A stretch of 64,000 nucleotides of DNA from the NCBI GenBank assembly GCA_026387665.1, contig JAPLLG010000002.1, positions 56,039 through 120,038 of the forward strand, read 5' to 3'. The translations under genes and the position numbers were made by a program. The notes under the pieces are model-generated. The model was not told the origin of the DNA and made no database searches. It worked only from the letters and a program-made list of their open reading frames with translations. Shown one piece after another: positions 50,891 through 59,355 of the stretch (the first letter of the stretch is position 1; every line of letters starts with the position of its first letter). Source of the stretch: Nitrospirota bacterium (GTDB lineage Bacteria; Nitrospirota; Nitrospiria; Nitrospirales; Nitrospiraceae).

Positions 50891-51525
50891 TAATGGATTG
50901 CGGAAAAGTCTACAGTAAAGCTCGATTCTCCGCCGTTCGCAGGAAAAACCGTGATCGTCGTCTGAGCCTTCGGGTCGAAGTCCGCATAGTTGAATGACGC
51001 AATCACCTTCGCGACGAATCGCGGGCTCTCGGGCCAGGCAGCGCTCCGGTTGGCAAATCCATCGAAGCGGACCGTCACGGGCTTGATGGTTTTCCCTCCC
51101 TGCTCGAACACCATATAGCTATCCACCGCAAAGTTGGGCGCATTCCCGAAGATGACGGTACTGACCAACATCGTCTGACCGTCCAGCACCTGCGTCACCT
51201 CGGCCTCGCTCGGCTGAAGCCCCCGAAGGGCCATATGCGTCGCCATGACCGACAGGCCTCCGAGCTTCGTGATCAAAAATCCGCTGGGATGGAGTTCGTC
51301 GGTGGCGCCGAATCGAACATAAAATGTATCGGGAGGATTCCGCTTCTGCGCCGCCTCTTTCCCCTGATCGAGGGCGGCCTGAATCTGCTCCGCGGCAGGA
51401 TGCACGTCGATGGCATGGGCCGACAGAGGAAGGAGCCAACTCAGCGTAACCACGCTCCCGAACCGCACGATGTTCTTCAACCCATAGACCGATGCAAACT
51501 GCATGGCATGCCAGTACCAGATCAC
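50890..51525 (-). CDS. Exported protein of unknown function
   Basis: 211 residues from GTG 51525 (AGGTG upstream); ATG 51504 is also possible. It has a signal peptide (IVRFGSVVTLSWLLPLSAHA, cleavage near residue 38) and no membrane anchor. The mature part is beta-rich and contains no recognised motif; strands near GGKTIKPVTVRFDG and TTITVFPANGG suggest an Ig-like or lipid-binding fold. It is probably periplasmic. Its stop codon adjoins a family A element. Confidence 0.72.
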   Translation of the reverse strand: MIWYWHAMQFASVYGLKNIVRFGSVVTLSWLLPLSAHAIDVHPAAEQIQAALDQGKEAAQKRNPPDTFYVRFGATDELHPSGFLITKLGGLSVMATHMALRGLQPSEAEVTQVLDGQTMLVSTVIFGNAPNFAVDSYMVFEQGGKTIKPVTVRFDGFANRSAAWPESPRFVAKVIASFNYADFDPKAQTTITVFPANGGESSFTVDFSAIH

Positions 51526-51566
51526 TTTTCACCTGTCAACGAACGGCCCCAATGCTCTTCAGCCGG

Positions 51567-51596
51567 TTGACAACGGCGAAGACGAAGTGATAAACA
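51567..51596 (+). promoter_or_regulatory. Promoter candidate for the Cld-family gene
   Basis: TTGACA (51567-51572), 18-nt spacer, TAAACA (51591-51596), 52 nt before ATG 51648. Confidence 0.55.
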
Positions 51597-51647
51597 ACCG
51601 AGCCGCTACTTAGCGTGCCTTTTCAAGAAGTTATACGGAGGAGCTCG

Positions 51648-52382
51648 ATGTCAACCCCTGAACAAACCCCAGCAACCCAAGCGCCAGTCCCGGCGCCGAA
51701 ACGTCAATATGTGAACTTCGCCTTCTATAAAATCGACCCGGCCTGGCGTCGTCTCCCGGAAAGCGAACGCACCAAGGGCAAGCAGGAATTCCTGAACGCG
51801 GTCGAAGAATATGCAGGCCGAGTGCTCGTGGTGGCCTACTCCTCAATCGGGATCAGAGGCGATTGCGACATCATGCTCTGGCGGATCAGCTACGAGCTGG
51901 AACTGTTCCAGGACATGACCTCCAAAATCCTGGCCTCAGGCTTGGGCCAGTATCTGACCACTCCCTACTCCTATCTCGCGATCACCAAACGCTCGGTCTA
52001 CGTGGATCACCATACCCACGAGAACCAGGAGAGCAAGCGTTTGACCGTCGTGCCGGGAAAAGCCAAATATATTTTCGTCTATCCGTTCCTCAAGACGCGC
52101 GAATGGTTCCTTCTCACCAAGGCAGCACGGCAGGGCATGATGGACGAGCATATCGAAGTCGGCCATCGCTTCCCCTCGGTGAAGCTGAACACGACCTATT
52201 CGTTCGGGTTGGACGACCAGGAATGGGTGGTGGCGTTTGAGAGCGATAAGCCGGAAGACTTCCTGGACCTCGTGATGGCGCTCCGCGAAACCGAAGGCTC
52301 ACGTTACACCTTGCGCGACACGCCAATTTTCACCTGCATTCGCAAGACCCTCAAGGAAACCCTCGACACGCTCGGCGGCTAA
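51648..52382 (+). CDS. Chlorite dismutase-family haem protein, HemQ-like
   Basis: 244 residues from ATG 51648 (CGGAGGAG upstream). Two ferredoxin-like halves of the Cld superfamily. The proximal haem ligand is His168 (MMDEHIEVG) and the family GLDDQEWVVAFE segment follows. Tyr145 and Lys149 (VYPFLK) match the residues that coproheme decarboxylases use. The distal position filled by Arg in true chlorite dismutases and Gln in HemQ of firmicutes is Leu180 here. True chlorite breakdown is therefore unlikely; a role in haem synthesis or haem handling is the better guess. Alignments are from memory. Confidence 0.85.
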   Translation: MSTPEQTPATQAPVPAPKRQYVNFAFYKIDPAWRRLPESERTKGKQEFLNAVEEYAGRVLVVAYSSIGIRGDCDIMLWRISYELELFQDMTSKILASGLGQYLTTPYSYLAITKRSVYVDHHTHENQESKRLTVVPGKAKYIFVYPFLKTREWFLLTKAARQGMMDEHIEVGHRFPSVKLNTTYSFGLDDQEWVVAFESDKPEDFLDLVMALRETEGSRYTLRDTPIFTCIRKTLKETLDTLGG

Positions 52383-52407
52383 CGCCACAGTCGGGAAGAA
52401 ACCTCGG

Positions 52408-52446
52408 ATACGGCCTTCGGTCTCGCGATCGAAGGCCGTATTTTTT
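52408..52446 (+). terminator. Rho-independent terminator of the Cld-family gene
   Basis: Perfect 12-bp stem (ATACGGCCTTCG and its complement) with a 10-nt loop, then six T. It starts 25 nt after the stop. Confidence 0.93.
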
Positions 52447-52488
52447 GAGAGAACTCCCCTACACTTAGACAAGAGGGGGGACATCCCA

Positions 52489-52615
52489 GCAGGATGCTCA
52501 AAAAGGCCGTCCAGTGAGGCCGCAGCCGATGAATGCACCGGAGGCGTACCCTCGGGGTACGTTGAGGATGCGTTCGAGGCGAGAACGAAGCTGGCGGGCT
52601 GTTTCAGCATTCTGC
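52489..52615. repeat. Family A palindromic element, full length
   Basis: 127 bp, same orientation as 50763-50890. Outer inverted repeat GCAGGATGCTCAAAAAGGCC; inner hairpin GTACCC/GGGTAC with compensating changes relative to the 50763 copy. It lies just past the Cld-family terminator. Confidence 0.9.
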
Positions 52616-52709
52616 GGCGGATTCGCCGCTTTGACAGCCGAATCGCCCATATGGTACCTCTAAAGGCTGAGGGGCGGATATTTACGAACCAGGCGCCTCG
52701 ACACTTGCA

Positions 52710-52922
52710 ATGGCTGATAATAACGCACTCTACGCGATTCGCTTTCCCGACGGATCGTTGAGCCTATACATCGACGAAGACTACGCGGTTGAACGAGGGG
52801 TCGACCCTGCCACCCTCACACGCGTGGAAATCCCACGGGACATGTTCGTCAGCGGGACCATTCAAGAGATTCGCGAATATGTCGCCCTCTATCTGGAATC
52901 GCGCCATTCCGGCACCGCATAG
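52710..52922 (+). CDS. Small protein of unknown function
   Basis: 70 residues, acidic, starting at ATG 52710 without a strong ribosome site. It appears to form a small alpha/beta fold (ALYAIRFPDGSLSLYIDEDYAVERG, then a helix IQEIREYVALYLESRH). It lies 9 nt before the 398-residue gene, so the two form an operon. Not recognised. Confidence 0.68.
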   Translation: MADNNALYAIRFPDGSLSLYIDEDYAVERGVDPATLTRVEIPRDMFVSGTIQEIREYVALYLESRHSGTA

Positions 52923-52931
52923 GGGCTCCAA

Positions 52932-54128
52932 ATGACCACCATCGCTTCACCCACGTCCCTCCTGACCGCTGACATGATCCGATCCGTCATCGACGCCATG
53001 CCGATGCAAGGCAGGATTATGCTGCGCCTGATCCTGCTCCAGCACTTTGACGTAACGGACGAAGAAATTCTGTACATGGTGGCAGACCAGCCGGATCCCC
53101 GCTGCGTCACCGGCACCAAGCGCATCCACGGCCTCATGACCAAAGAATCGATCAAAGCCGTCACGGACCGGCGCGATCAATACCGCCGGCAAGTGCGACT
53201 CAAGCGGGAACGGACCTGGCTGCAATGCGAATCGCTGCAGCGGCTCCTGCGCCTGCGCGAAGGCCTCGCCGACCGCGCCCGGATCCTCCTGACCGAGCGT
53301 TTCGCCCTCTCCGCCGAAACCCTCGACGCCTTGGAAGCCTCCGCCAGAACCGTGCTGCCCAGGCCGGCCATCCGCCTGCTGGAACAACGGTGGGAAGATA
53401 ATGAAGTCACGGCCGAGGACTATCAGCAGCAACGGCTGAGCATCGAGTACCAAACCCAACTTCGCATGGCCGAGAAATATCGCAAACGGCTCAACCTGGC
53501 GGAGCGTGAGCGACAGACCGCGATCTATGCGCCGCTGCAAGACCACGAAATCGGGCATGTGTGGGGCATCCCAGCCGGCAGTCTGGCGGCGCGGAAAGTC
53601 AAATACCTCACGCAATATCTACAGGCGCTCCAGGCGAAGTTACAGATCAGTGCGCCAGGCCTCGCCCCCACGACCGTGCCCTTGGATTTGTGGAGGGAAA
53701 CCTTCGCGGTGCTCGCGGAGCAACCAGTCGAACGGTCGCTTTCGACCTACGACGGGCTGGAAAAGACCGAGTCCGCGCTCATCGACAAACTCACCTTGAT
53801 GGTCTGGGGCAACCTGGCAGAGGAAAGCGAGGTCAAATTCTGGACGTCGCTCGTCTTCGGCGCCAGCTCCAATGCCATGCATTCAGAAATCACCAGAAAT
53901 CTATTTGGGCTGCAGCGGCTCACCGCCATCCTCAACGACATGGACACCTCGATTGAAACCTTGGATGAAGAATTACTCAAGCGGACTGCGCCGCGGCAGA
54001 AACTTGAAGCAGGTGCGCTGGATGGCCCGGCTGAGCCAGCCGTAAAGGAATTGAGCGAAATGCAGGCCCAGATCCTCAACAGCATGAGAGGGGAAGACGC
54101 GACTGGCAGAGCCTCCGACAAGTGGTAG
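52932..54128 (+). CDS. Large helical protein of unknown function
   Basis: 398 residues, not recognised. It is almost wholly helical and rich in Arg, Gln, Leu and Glu, with a likely coiled coil around 90-215 (RRDQYRRQVRLKRERTWLQ and following). No signal or membrane segment. A shared transcript with the small gene upstream suggests a two-component module. The DNA has no sign of transfer. Confidence 0.72.
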   Translation: MTTIASPTSLLTADMIRSVIDAMPMQGRIMLRLILLQHFDVTDEEILYMVADQPDPRCVTGTKRIHGLMTKESIKAVTDRRDQYRRQVRLKRERTWLQCESLQRLLRLREGLADRARILLTERFALSAETLDALEASARTVLPRPAIRLLEQRWEDNEVTAEDYQQQRLSIEYQTQLRMAEKYRKRLNLAERERQTAIYAPLQDHEIGHVWGIPAGSLAARKVKYLTQYLQALQAKLQISAPGLAPTTVPLDLWRETFAVLAEQPVERSLSTYDGLEKTESALIDKLTLMVWGNLAEESEVKFWTSLVFGASSNAMHSEITRNLFGLQRLTAILNDMDTSIETLDEELLKRTAPRQKLEAGALDGPAEPAVKELSEMQAQILNSMRGEDATGRASDKW

Positions 54129-54181
54129 AACAGCGTGCCTGATTGCGCTTTGCGCCCGGTAAGGTATAACAGGTCTACATC

Positions 54182-54619
54182 ATGGCCACATTATCGAGTA
54201 TCCAGCCACCGTTTCAACTCCGTCGGATTTCGCTCGTCCTGACCCTTGTACTTCCCCTATTCGCCCTCATCTCGTTACCGGTCTCTGCTCACGCATCCGG
54301 GCTGTTGGAGATCACCGAGCTCCTCTCCCACCCGGAACAATACGACCGCCAGGAAGTGGTCGTCACAGGCCAAGTCACCAACGTCCAGCTCGCGACGAAT
54401 CGGCAAGGCCAGCCTGCCTACGGATTTTTATTGAAAGATTCAGCCGGCACACTGAAAGTCATCAGCCTCGGGCAGGTCGAAGTCCGGGAAGGCGACCAGG
54501 TGATCGTGGAAGGCATCTTCGCGCGCCTTCGCCAGGCAGGACGGACGATCATCTACAACGAAATCAAAGCCCTCTCGATTAAGCCTCTGAACCGGCTCAA
54601 CCCGGACCTCGTCGGGTAA
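54182..54619 (+). CDS. Exported OB-fold-like protein
   Basis: 145 residues. Signal peptide (ISLVLTLVLPLFALISLPVSAHA) and then about 105 residues with an OB-fold look: DRQEVVVTGQVTNVQLATN, AYGFLLKDSAGTLKVISLG, GDQVIVEGIFARL. It resembles small periplasmic OB-fold proteins (bacterial OB-fold nucleic-acid/ligand binders). Function unknown. Single gene. Confidence 0.75.
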   Translation: MATLSSIQPPFQLRRISLVLTLVLPLFALISLPVSAHASGLLEITELLSHPEQYDRQEVVVTGQVTNVQLATNRQGQPAYGFLLKDSAGTLKVISLGQVEVREGDQVIVEGIFARLRQAGRTIIYNEIKALSIKPLNRLNPDLVG

Positions 54620-54636
54620 CCTCTCTTCTTTGTCCG

Positions 54637-54734
54637 TCGTTCGTATCTCGCAACGAAAGCTATCAGCCGTCAGCGTTCAGCCATCAGCTCCGATCCGAAA
54701 ACGAGATGCGTTTCACGAGGGACGCTTCACGATC
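54637..54734. repeat. Heptamer array, longest in the window
   Basis: Ninety-eight bases, fourteen 7-nt units in unbroken phase. The unit sequence drifts along the array: TCGTTCG-type, then AGCCGTC and AGCGTTC, then CACGATC-type. It lies between the OB-fold gene and the convergent receiver gene. Confidence 0.8.
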
Positions 54735-54740
54735 ATCCGG

Positions 54741-55205
54741 CTAGGCGCATTCCTCGTGAATGAGGGGAGGTCCCGCCATCGTATCTTGCACGACGTGCAG
54801 CAAGCCCTTCATCGCGAAAGGCTTCGACAGAAACGGGATCCTGTCGAGTCGGAAGGGTATCGTGCCGAGCTTCATCCCCTGCGCGGCAATCTCAGCAGGC
54901 GACGCAGCCGACATACAGATGACGCGAATGGCCGGGCGCATCTCCACGACGCGGACGAGCAGCTGATGCCCATGGACACAGGGAAAGTCGCTCTCCGTAT
55001 CGGCCAATCGAAAGTCCGGGCGCGGCAGAAAAAGATCGAACAGCAGCAGATGAATGTCATCGGCATATTCGGCGCAAATCTTCAGGGCTTCGGCACTGCC
55101 GGAGGCATCCAGCACATGAAAGCCTTCCGACATCAGCGCCTTACGGCAGATCAACACCGTTGACGGATCGTCGTCGACGATCAACACGGTCTGCGAGAGA
55201 GCCAT
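54741..55205 (-). CDS. Response regulator receiver with inserted loop
   Basis: 154 residues, a single receiver. Acidic pair in LIVDDDPS, phosphoacceptor in LLFDLFLPRPD, Thr/Ser in CMSAAS, Lys in LSKPF. Between the phosphoacceptor and the next helix the chain has about 18 extra residues (PDFRLADTESDFPCV), and a second insert lies before LSKPF. No output domain. The start at 55205 has GAGAG upstream. Single gene. Confidence 0.85.
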   Translation of the reverse strand: MALSQTVLIVDDDPSTVLICRKALMSEGFHVLDASGSAEALKICAEYADDIHLLLFDLFLPRPDFRLADTESDFPCVHGHQLLVRVVEMRPAIRVICMSAASPAEIAAQGMKLGTIPFRLDRIPFLSKPFAMKGLLHVVQDTMAGPPLIHEECA

Positions 55206-55325
55206 GCATCACCTATTCAGAACGCCATCGCGTCGCACCGCAAGCCTCTACTCAAGGCAAGGTGCGCTATTTCTGCCTTCTCCTCTATCGGCGCGCCAGA
55301 GAAGAGACTTGAGGAAGGGGCGTCT

Positions 55326-56204
55326 TCAACGGCGAGAGGGAAACTTCAAAAACCAGCGAAGCAGCGCATCCTGCATGCGATGCGGCAGGAGCAGGGTCAG
55401 GAGCGCGCGGAACTTGGCATCGGAGCCGACCAGGTAATGGGTCTTGGGGCGCCGGGCCGTCAAGGCATGCTCCACCGCTCGGGATACGGCAGCGACAGAA
55501 ATCGCCCGCCTCGCTGCCTCGTCGATCGCCCGGCGAACGCAGGCGAGATGTTCGGCATAGAGCGGCAACGCTTCATGTTCTATCGTCGCCTGGAGCAGAT
55601 CGGCGGCCTTGGTCGATTTCTCCCAAATCGGCGTCGCAATCGCGCCGGGTTCGACAATCGACACCTCGATCCCCCAGCAATCCAACTCCAGGCGCAGCGC
55701 CGTCGTCATCGCCTCCAACGCAAATTTTGACATCGAATAGGGTCCCAGAAACGGCATGGTCGCCCGCCCCGCAATCGACCCCATATTCACGATGCGGCCT
55801 CTCCCCTCGCGCAAGAGAGGCAAGAAGGCTTGCGTGACCGCAACCGCTCCAATCACGTTCACGTCAAATTGTTTCCTCAACTCGGCAATCGGCAACACTT
55901 CCAAGGGGCCGGCGACTGCGATACCGGCATTATTGACGAGCCCGGCTATTCCTGCGTCACCCACAGCCGCCTTGACCAGGGCAGCGGCCTGCGCGATCGA
56001 GACCTCATCCGTCACATCCAGCAGCACCGGCATCAGCCGCTGACTCCCTCGCGCTTTCAGTACGTCGCCGTCCTCTTGCTTCCGTACCCCGGCAAACACC
56101 CGAAACCCCATAGCATCCAGATGCAGGGCACAAGCGGCTCCAATCCCGGTTGACGCTCCGGTGATGACCACACTATTTACCCGCACGACAGACGACACAG
56201 ACAC
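55326..56204 (-). CDS. Short-chain dehydrogenase/reductase
   Basis: 292 residues from GTG 56204. Classical SDR: cofactor loop TGASTGIGAACA, NNAGIAVAG, and the catalytic Ser-Tyr-Lys in MGSIAGRA and YSMSKFALEA. The Arg in AGVRKQE favours NADPH. The C-terminal 50 residues match the 17-beta-HSD/retinol-dehydrogenase-like subgroup. Substrate unknown. About 160 nt of AT-rich intergenic DNA lie upstream. Confidence 0.92.
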   Translation of the reverse strand: MSVSSVVRVNSVVITGASTGIGAACALHLDAMGFRVFAGVRKQEDGDVLKARGSQRLMPVLLDVTDEVSIAQAAALVKAAVGDAGIAGLVNNAGIAVAGPLEVLPIAELRKQFDVNVIGAVAVTQAFLPLLREGRGRIVNMGSIAGRATMPFLGPYSMSKFALEAMTTALRLELDCWGIEVSIVEPGAIATPIWEKSTKAADLLQATIEHEALPLYAEHLACVRRAIDEAARRAISVAAVSRAVEHALTARRPKTHYLVGSDAKFRALLTLLLPHRMQDALLRWFLKFPSRR

Positions 56205-56365
56205 CTCGAGTCACGCAATCTACCACCATAATTTACAGGCGATAACATATTAAGATTAACAATGCTTGTCAATTAGTTACAATGCAAACCTCTACCTGAA
56301 AAGCAATCTTTTAACGAATAGATCAAGCGGGCGAGGAAACGATGGAAAGGGAATCGACCGAGAAG

Positions 56366-56734
56366 CTATTTGTCCTGGCGGTAACGCATGCGGGTACCGT
56401 GAAGCAGCGAGAGCTCAATCTCGGCGGCAGTCAGTTCGTCCGGGAAGTAGGCCCCTGAAATCTTCGCGGCATTGATGCTGGCGCCTTCGAGCCTGGACTG
56501 TCGAAAATCCAGACCGCGCAGATCGGTTTGACGCAAATAACATCCGCTCAAATCAAGCCCTTCGACAGTCAACCCCCGGAGATCGAGGTTACGCAAATCG
56601 CAATTGCATAAGTCCACCTGGTCGCCCGCCGCCCTCTTGGCATTGAACTCGGTGATGCAACCCTCACGCAACAGAAGATACATCGGATCCTTCGTGATCC
56701 GCAGAGCCGGATGAAAGGGAGGGGGCGTATCCAT
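56366..56734 (-). CDS. Pentapeptide-repeat protein
   Basis: 122 residues. Residues about 38-95 hold ten or so A(D/N)Lxx-type pentapeptides (DLCNCDLRNLDLRGLTVEG, LSGCYLRQTDLRGLDF, LEGASINAAKI), predicting a short right-handed beta-helix. Function unknown; some relatives mimic DNA or bind gyrase. It lies downstream of the regulatory operon on the same strand, with 65 nt between. Confidence 0.85.
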   Translation of the reverse strand: MDTPPPFHPALRITKDPMYLLLREGCITEFNAKRAAGDQVDLCNCDLRNLDLRGLTVEGLDLSGCYLRQTDLRGLDFRQSRLEGASINAAKISGAYFPDELTAAEIELSLLHGTRMRYRQDK

Positions 56735-56799
56735 AGGATTTCACCTGCCAGGTTATCACTCAGCGCTATCGGAACATTTCAACCGGACTTGAGGCCCCG

Positions 56800-57711
56800 T
56801 CACCCAAGGGGAACCGTGAGCGTGACCTCGTTGCCACGGTCATTGTACGAAAGGTCTGGGAAGAACGACCGCACGAGAAAAACACCCCGTCCGCTGGCAT
56901 CGGCCGTCGAGCAGGCCTCCAACCCGGCATTCGCGCGCGGCTTCCAATTGAACCCCTGCCCTTCGTCTGTAATCTGATACGTCAACACCTGTTGCCGCTT
57001 GTCGTAGATGGCCCGAATGGTGACCCGGCGATCCCGGAATCGAGCATCCTGCGCGCGTTGCTGAATCAGCTCGTCATACTGGTCTTTCGCCATCGCCTCG
57101 ATCTTGTCCCGATAGCGAAGTTCGAGACAGCCATGCTCGACCGCGTTCATGATGAGCTCTTGCAGCGCAGACCGAAGATGGAGCTGCCGTGCCTCCACCA
57201 GCCCCATGGCCGTCCCTTGGATAAGCCAGGCCACGGTGCTCTCAACCGCGTCCGGATCAGGGGCCATAACCAAATGATACTCCAGTCGTTCGATCCCAGC
57301 CGCATCATCCACCGTAGTGGGCAGCCGATAGATCGCCCGTTGCAGCACATGCGAGAGCGTTTGCTCGTCAATCGGCTGCGGCACATAGTCGATGGCTCCG
57401 GCGCGCAACCCTTCCATCGTCGATTCAACCTGGCCTGCGCCGGTCAGGAGCACGACCGGGCAGGTCGGGCGCCGCTCATGAATCTGCCTCACTAGGACGA
57501 TCCCATCCTGTTCCGGCAGAAACAGATCCACGAACACGATGTCCGGCTGCGTCATCTCGAAGGTCGACAACCCCAACGCGGGCGTCGAAGCAGAAATGAC
57601 CGAATGCCCTCGCTCGCGCGCATGCTCCAGGATCATGGAGTGCGTAGCAGGATTGTCGGCCACGACAAGCAACGTACGAGCCTGTGCCCGTGAACGAGGC
57701 ATGGCGATCAT
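56800..57711 (-). CDS. Receiver fused to an anti-sigma-type ATPase domain
   Basis: 303 residues. Residues about 12-130 are a receiver (phosphoacceptor in VFVDLFLPEQDG) with Gln instead of Lys (VPQPID). Residues about 165-303 are a HATPase_c domain of the RsbW/SpoIIAB type: ELIMNAVEHG (N box), DEGQGFNWK (G1), and GRGVFLVRSFF. Such kinases phosphorylate STAS proteins and hold their partners. With the STAS and PP2C genes upstream this completes a partner-switch module. Overlaps Hpt by 4 nt. Confidence 0.9.
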   Translation of the reverse strand: MIAMPRSRAQARTLLVVADNPATHSMILEHARERGHSVISASTPALGLSTFEMTQPDIVFVDLFLPEQDGIVLVRQIHERRPTCPVVLLTGAGQVESTMEGLRAGAIDYVPQPIDEQTLSHVLQRAIYRLPTTVDDAAGIERLEYHLVMAPDPDAVESTVAWLIQGTAMGLVEARQLHLRSALQELIMNAVEHGCLELRYRDKIEAMAKDQYDELIQQRAQDARFRDRRVTIRAIYDKRQQVLTYQITDEGQGFNWKPRANAGLEACSTADASGRGVFLVRSFFPDLSYNDRGNEVTLTVPLG

Positions 57712-58067
57712 GATGGGAATCCTCCGGCAATCAATTTCCGAAGCGCGGCATGCACCTCGGCCAGGAGCCTCTCGACATCGGCGCAGACCGCCTCGGCCTC
57801 CGCGAGCGCGCCCTGGAGTCCGAGTTCTTCCAACTGTTTTGCGCGCTCGAAGAGGCGCGGCGCGCAGATCGGAATGACGGACCCCTTCAACTTATGCGCA
57901 GCCGCCACCAACCCATCACGATCCTGCCGTGCCAGCGCCGCCTTCGCCGCCGCGACCTCTTTGGGACTCTCTTGCAAAAATAGTCCCGCCAAGGTGATCA
58001 CCAAATCCCGATCGCCATCCGCTTGGTTCAAGGCCTCGGAAAGATCCAACACCACTGGGCTATCCAT
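57708..58067 (-). CDS. Histidine phosphotransfer (Hpt) protein
   Basis: 119 residues, a four-helix Hpt domain. The phosphorylated His lies in AAAHKLKGS. Stand-alone Hpt proteins shuttle phosphate between receivers. It sits between two receiver-containing proteins (overlaps of 8 and 4 nt), which are its likely partners. Confidence 0.9.
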   Translation of the reverse strand: MDSPVVLDLSEALNQADGDRDLVITLAGLFLQESPKEVAAAKAALARQDRDGLVAAAHKLKGSVIPICAPRLFERAKQLEELGLQGALAEAEAVCADVERLLAEVHAALRKLIAGGFPS

Positions 58068-59328
58068 GGGACTTCTCCTCCTGGTACTCAGTCAATACCA
58101 GCCCCATCACCGCCGCATCATCCGAAAAATGCTGCGCCTGCTGCCAGATTCGAGCGGCAGAAAAACACGCCGAAATGGTCTCGGACAGCGACCGCTGCCT
58201 CCCCGCGTCGATCACCGCCTGGAACCGCTCGCGGCCCCACAGCTCCCCGCGCGGCGACGGCACTTCGTAAATCCCATCGCTCAGTAAAAACAACCGGTCG
58301 CCCGGCTTCAACGAAACGCGGTCGTTGGCAAATTCCGCAGACGGATCGATACCAAGGGGGAACGAGGCGCGCGTGAGCCATCGGGACGGACCCTCAGCCA
58401 AACAGAGCAACGCGCCGGGATGGCCGGCGGCGGCATAGGTCAGGCTGCCGGTCGGCAAGTGCAGCTGTCCTACCCATAAGGTGAAATACTCCCCGTCCGC
58501 GCTCATAGGAAACCGCCGGTTGGCCTCGAACAGCACCCTCTCAGGATCGTATGAGCCGAGCATCTGTAGAATATTTTCCACCCGCAGAAAGGTCATCAAC
58601 GCGGCCGAGCGCAGCGCCGCGGCAACTCCGTGTCCCGACGCATCCAGAATGTAGAGGCCGAGATGGTCCTTATCGATCGCCATCACATCGAACAGATCCC
58701 CGCCCAGCGTCAAGGAGGGCTGATATTCCCACGCGAGTGCGATACCCGGGATGGGGCTGCCTTGACGAGGGAGCAACGAATGGACGAAGGACGCAGCCGA
58801 CTGCAGATCCGCATCCATCTCCGCCTGCTTCGTTTGCAATAAGAGCAGGGACGATTCCAGTTTTGCGGCGGTCGTTTCCAGTTCACGCACCAACCGGCTG
58901 GTGCGCAGGCCTGCCAGCACACGGGCGCGCATTTCTTCCTTGCTGGCCGCTTTGCTCAAAAAATCGTCGGCGCCACGTGCCAACCCCTCGGCAATCTGCG
59001 CCGGTTGATCGCGGGCCGTCATCAACAGGAGGTACATGGATTTCATCGCGGGATCGCGCCGCAGCGTTTCGCAGAACGTGGGGCCGTCCATCTCCGGCAT
59101 CATCCAGTCGAGCACGATCAGATCGGGCCGTTCGCGCCGGGCCATTTCAAGCGCCTCGCGCCCGTTGTCGACCTCCAACACCCGATGTCCAAACCGCTTC
59201 AGCCGCGCCGCCATGCTGGCCCGCGTGACCGGCTCATCCTCCACCAGCAAAATCAACCCAGGCATCGCGCAGGGAGAGTCCGGCGAATCGACGGAACGCG
59301 CGAGCGGCTTGGCTGAGTTGAGTTTCAT
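58060..59328 (-). CDS. PP2C-type phosphatase with receiver (RsbU-like)
   Basis: 422 residues. Residues about 25-145 form a complete receiver (LVEDEPV, LIVLDWMMPEMDG, LSKAAS). A short coiled coil (RLVRELETTAAKLESSL) links it to a PPM/SpoIIE phosphatase with GGDLFDVMAID, LDASGHGVAAAL, LTYAAAGHPGALL and LLSDGIYE. It would dephosphorylate the STAS protein encoded just upstream, under receiver control. Confidence 0.93.
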   Translation of the reverse strand: MKLNSAKPLARSVDSPDSPCAMPGLILLVEDEPVTRASMAARLKRFGHRVLEVDNGREALEMARRERPDLIVLDWMMPEMDGPTFCETLRRDPAMKSMYLLLMTARDQPAQIAEGLARGADDFLSKAASKEEMRARVLAGLRTSRLVRELETTAAKLESSLLLLQTKQAEMDADLQSAASFVHSLLPRQGSPIPGIALAWEYQPSLTLGGDLFDVMAIDKDHLGLYILDASGHGVAAALRSAALMTFLRVENILQMLGSYDPERVLFEANRRFPMSADGEYFTLWVGQLHLPTGSLTYAAAGHPGALLCLAEGPSRWLTRASFPLGIDPSAEFANDRVSLKPGDRLFLLSDGIYEVPSPRGELWGRERFQAVIDAGRQRSLSETISACFSAARIWQQAQHFSDDAAVMGLVLTEYQEEKSHG

Positions 59329-59355
59329 GAGTCTACCCCGTCGGCGGCGAAGCGA

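Noticed and set aside
51648..52382. True chlorite dismutase as the call for the Cld-family gene.
   Set aside because: The distal Arg needed for chlorite turnover appears to be Leu, while HemQ-type Tyr and Lys are present.
54637..54734. The repeat arrays as a CRISPR array.
   Set aside because: Units are 7 nt, not identical, without spacers, and no cas gene is in the window.
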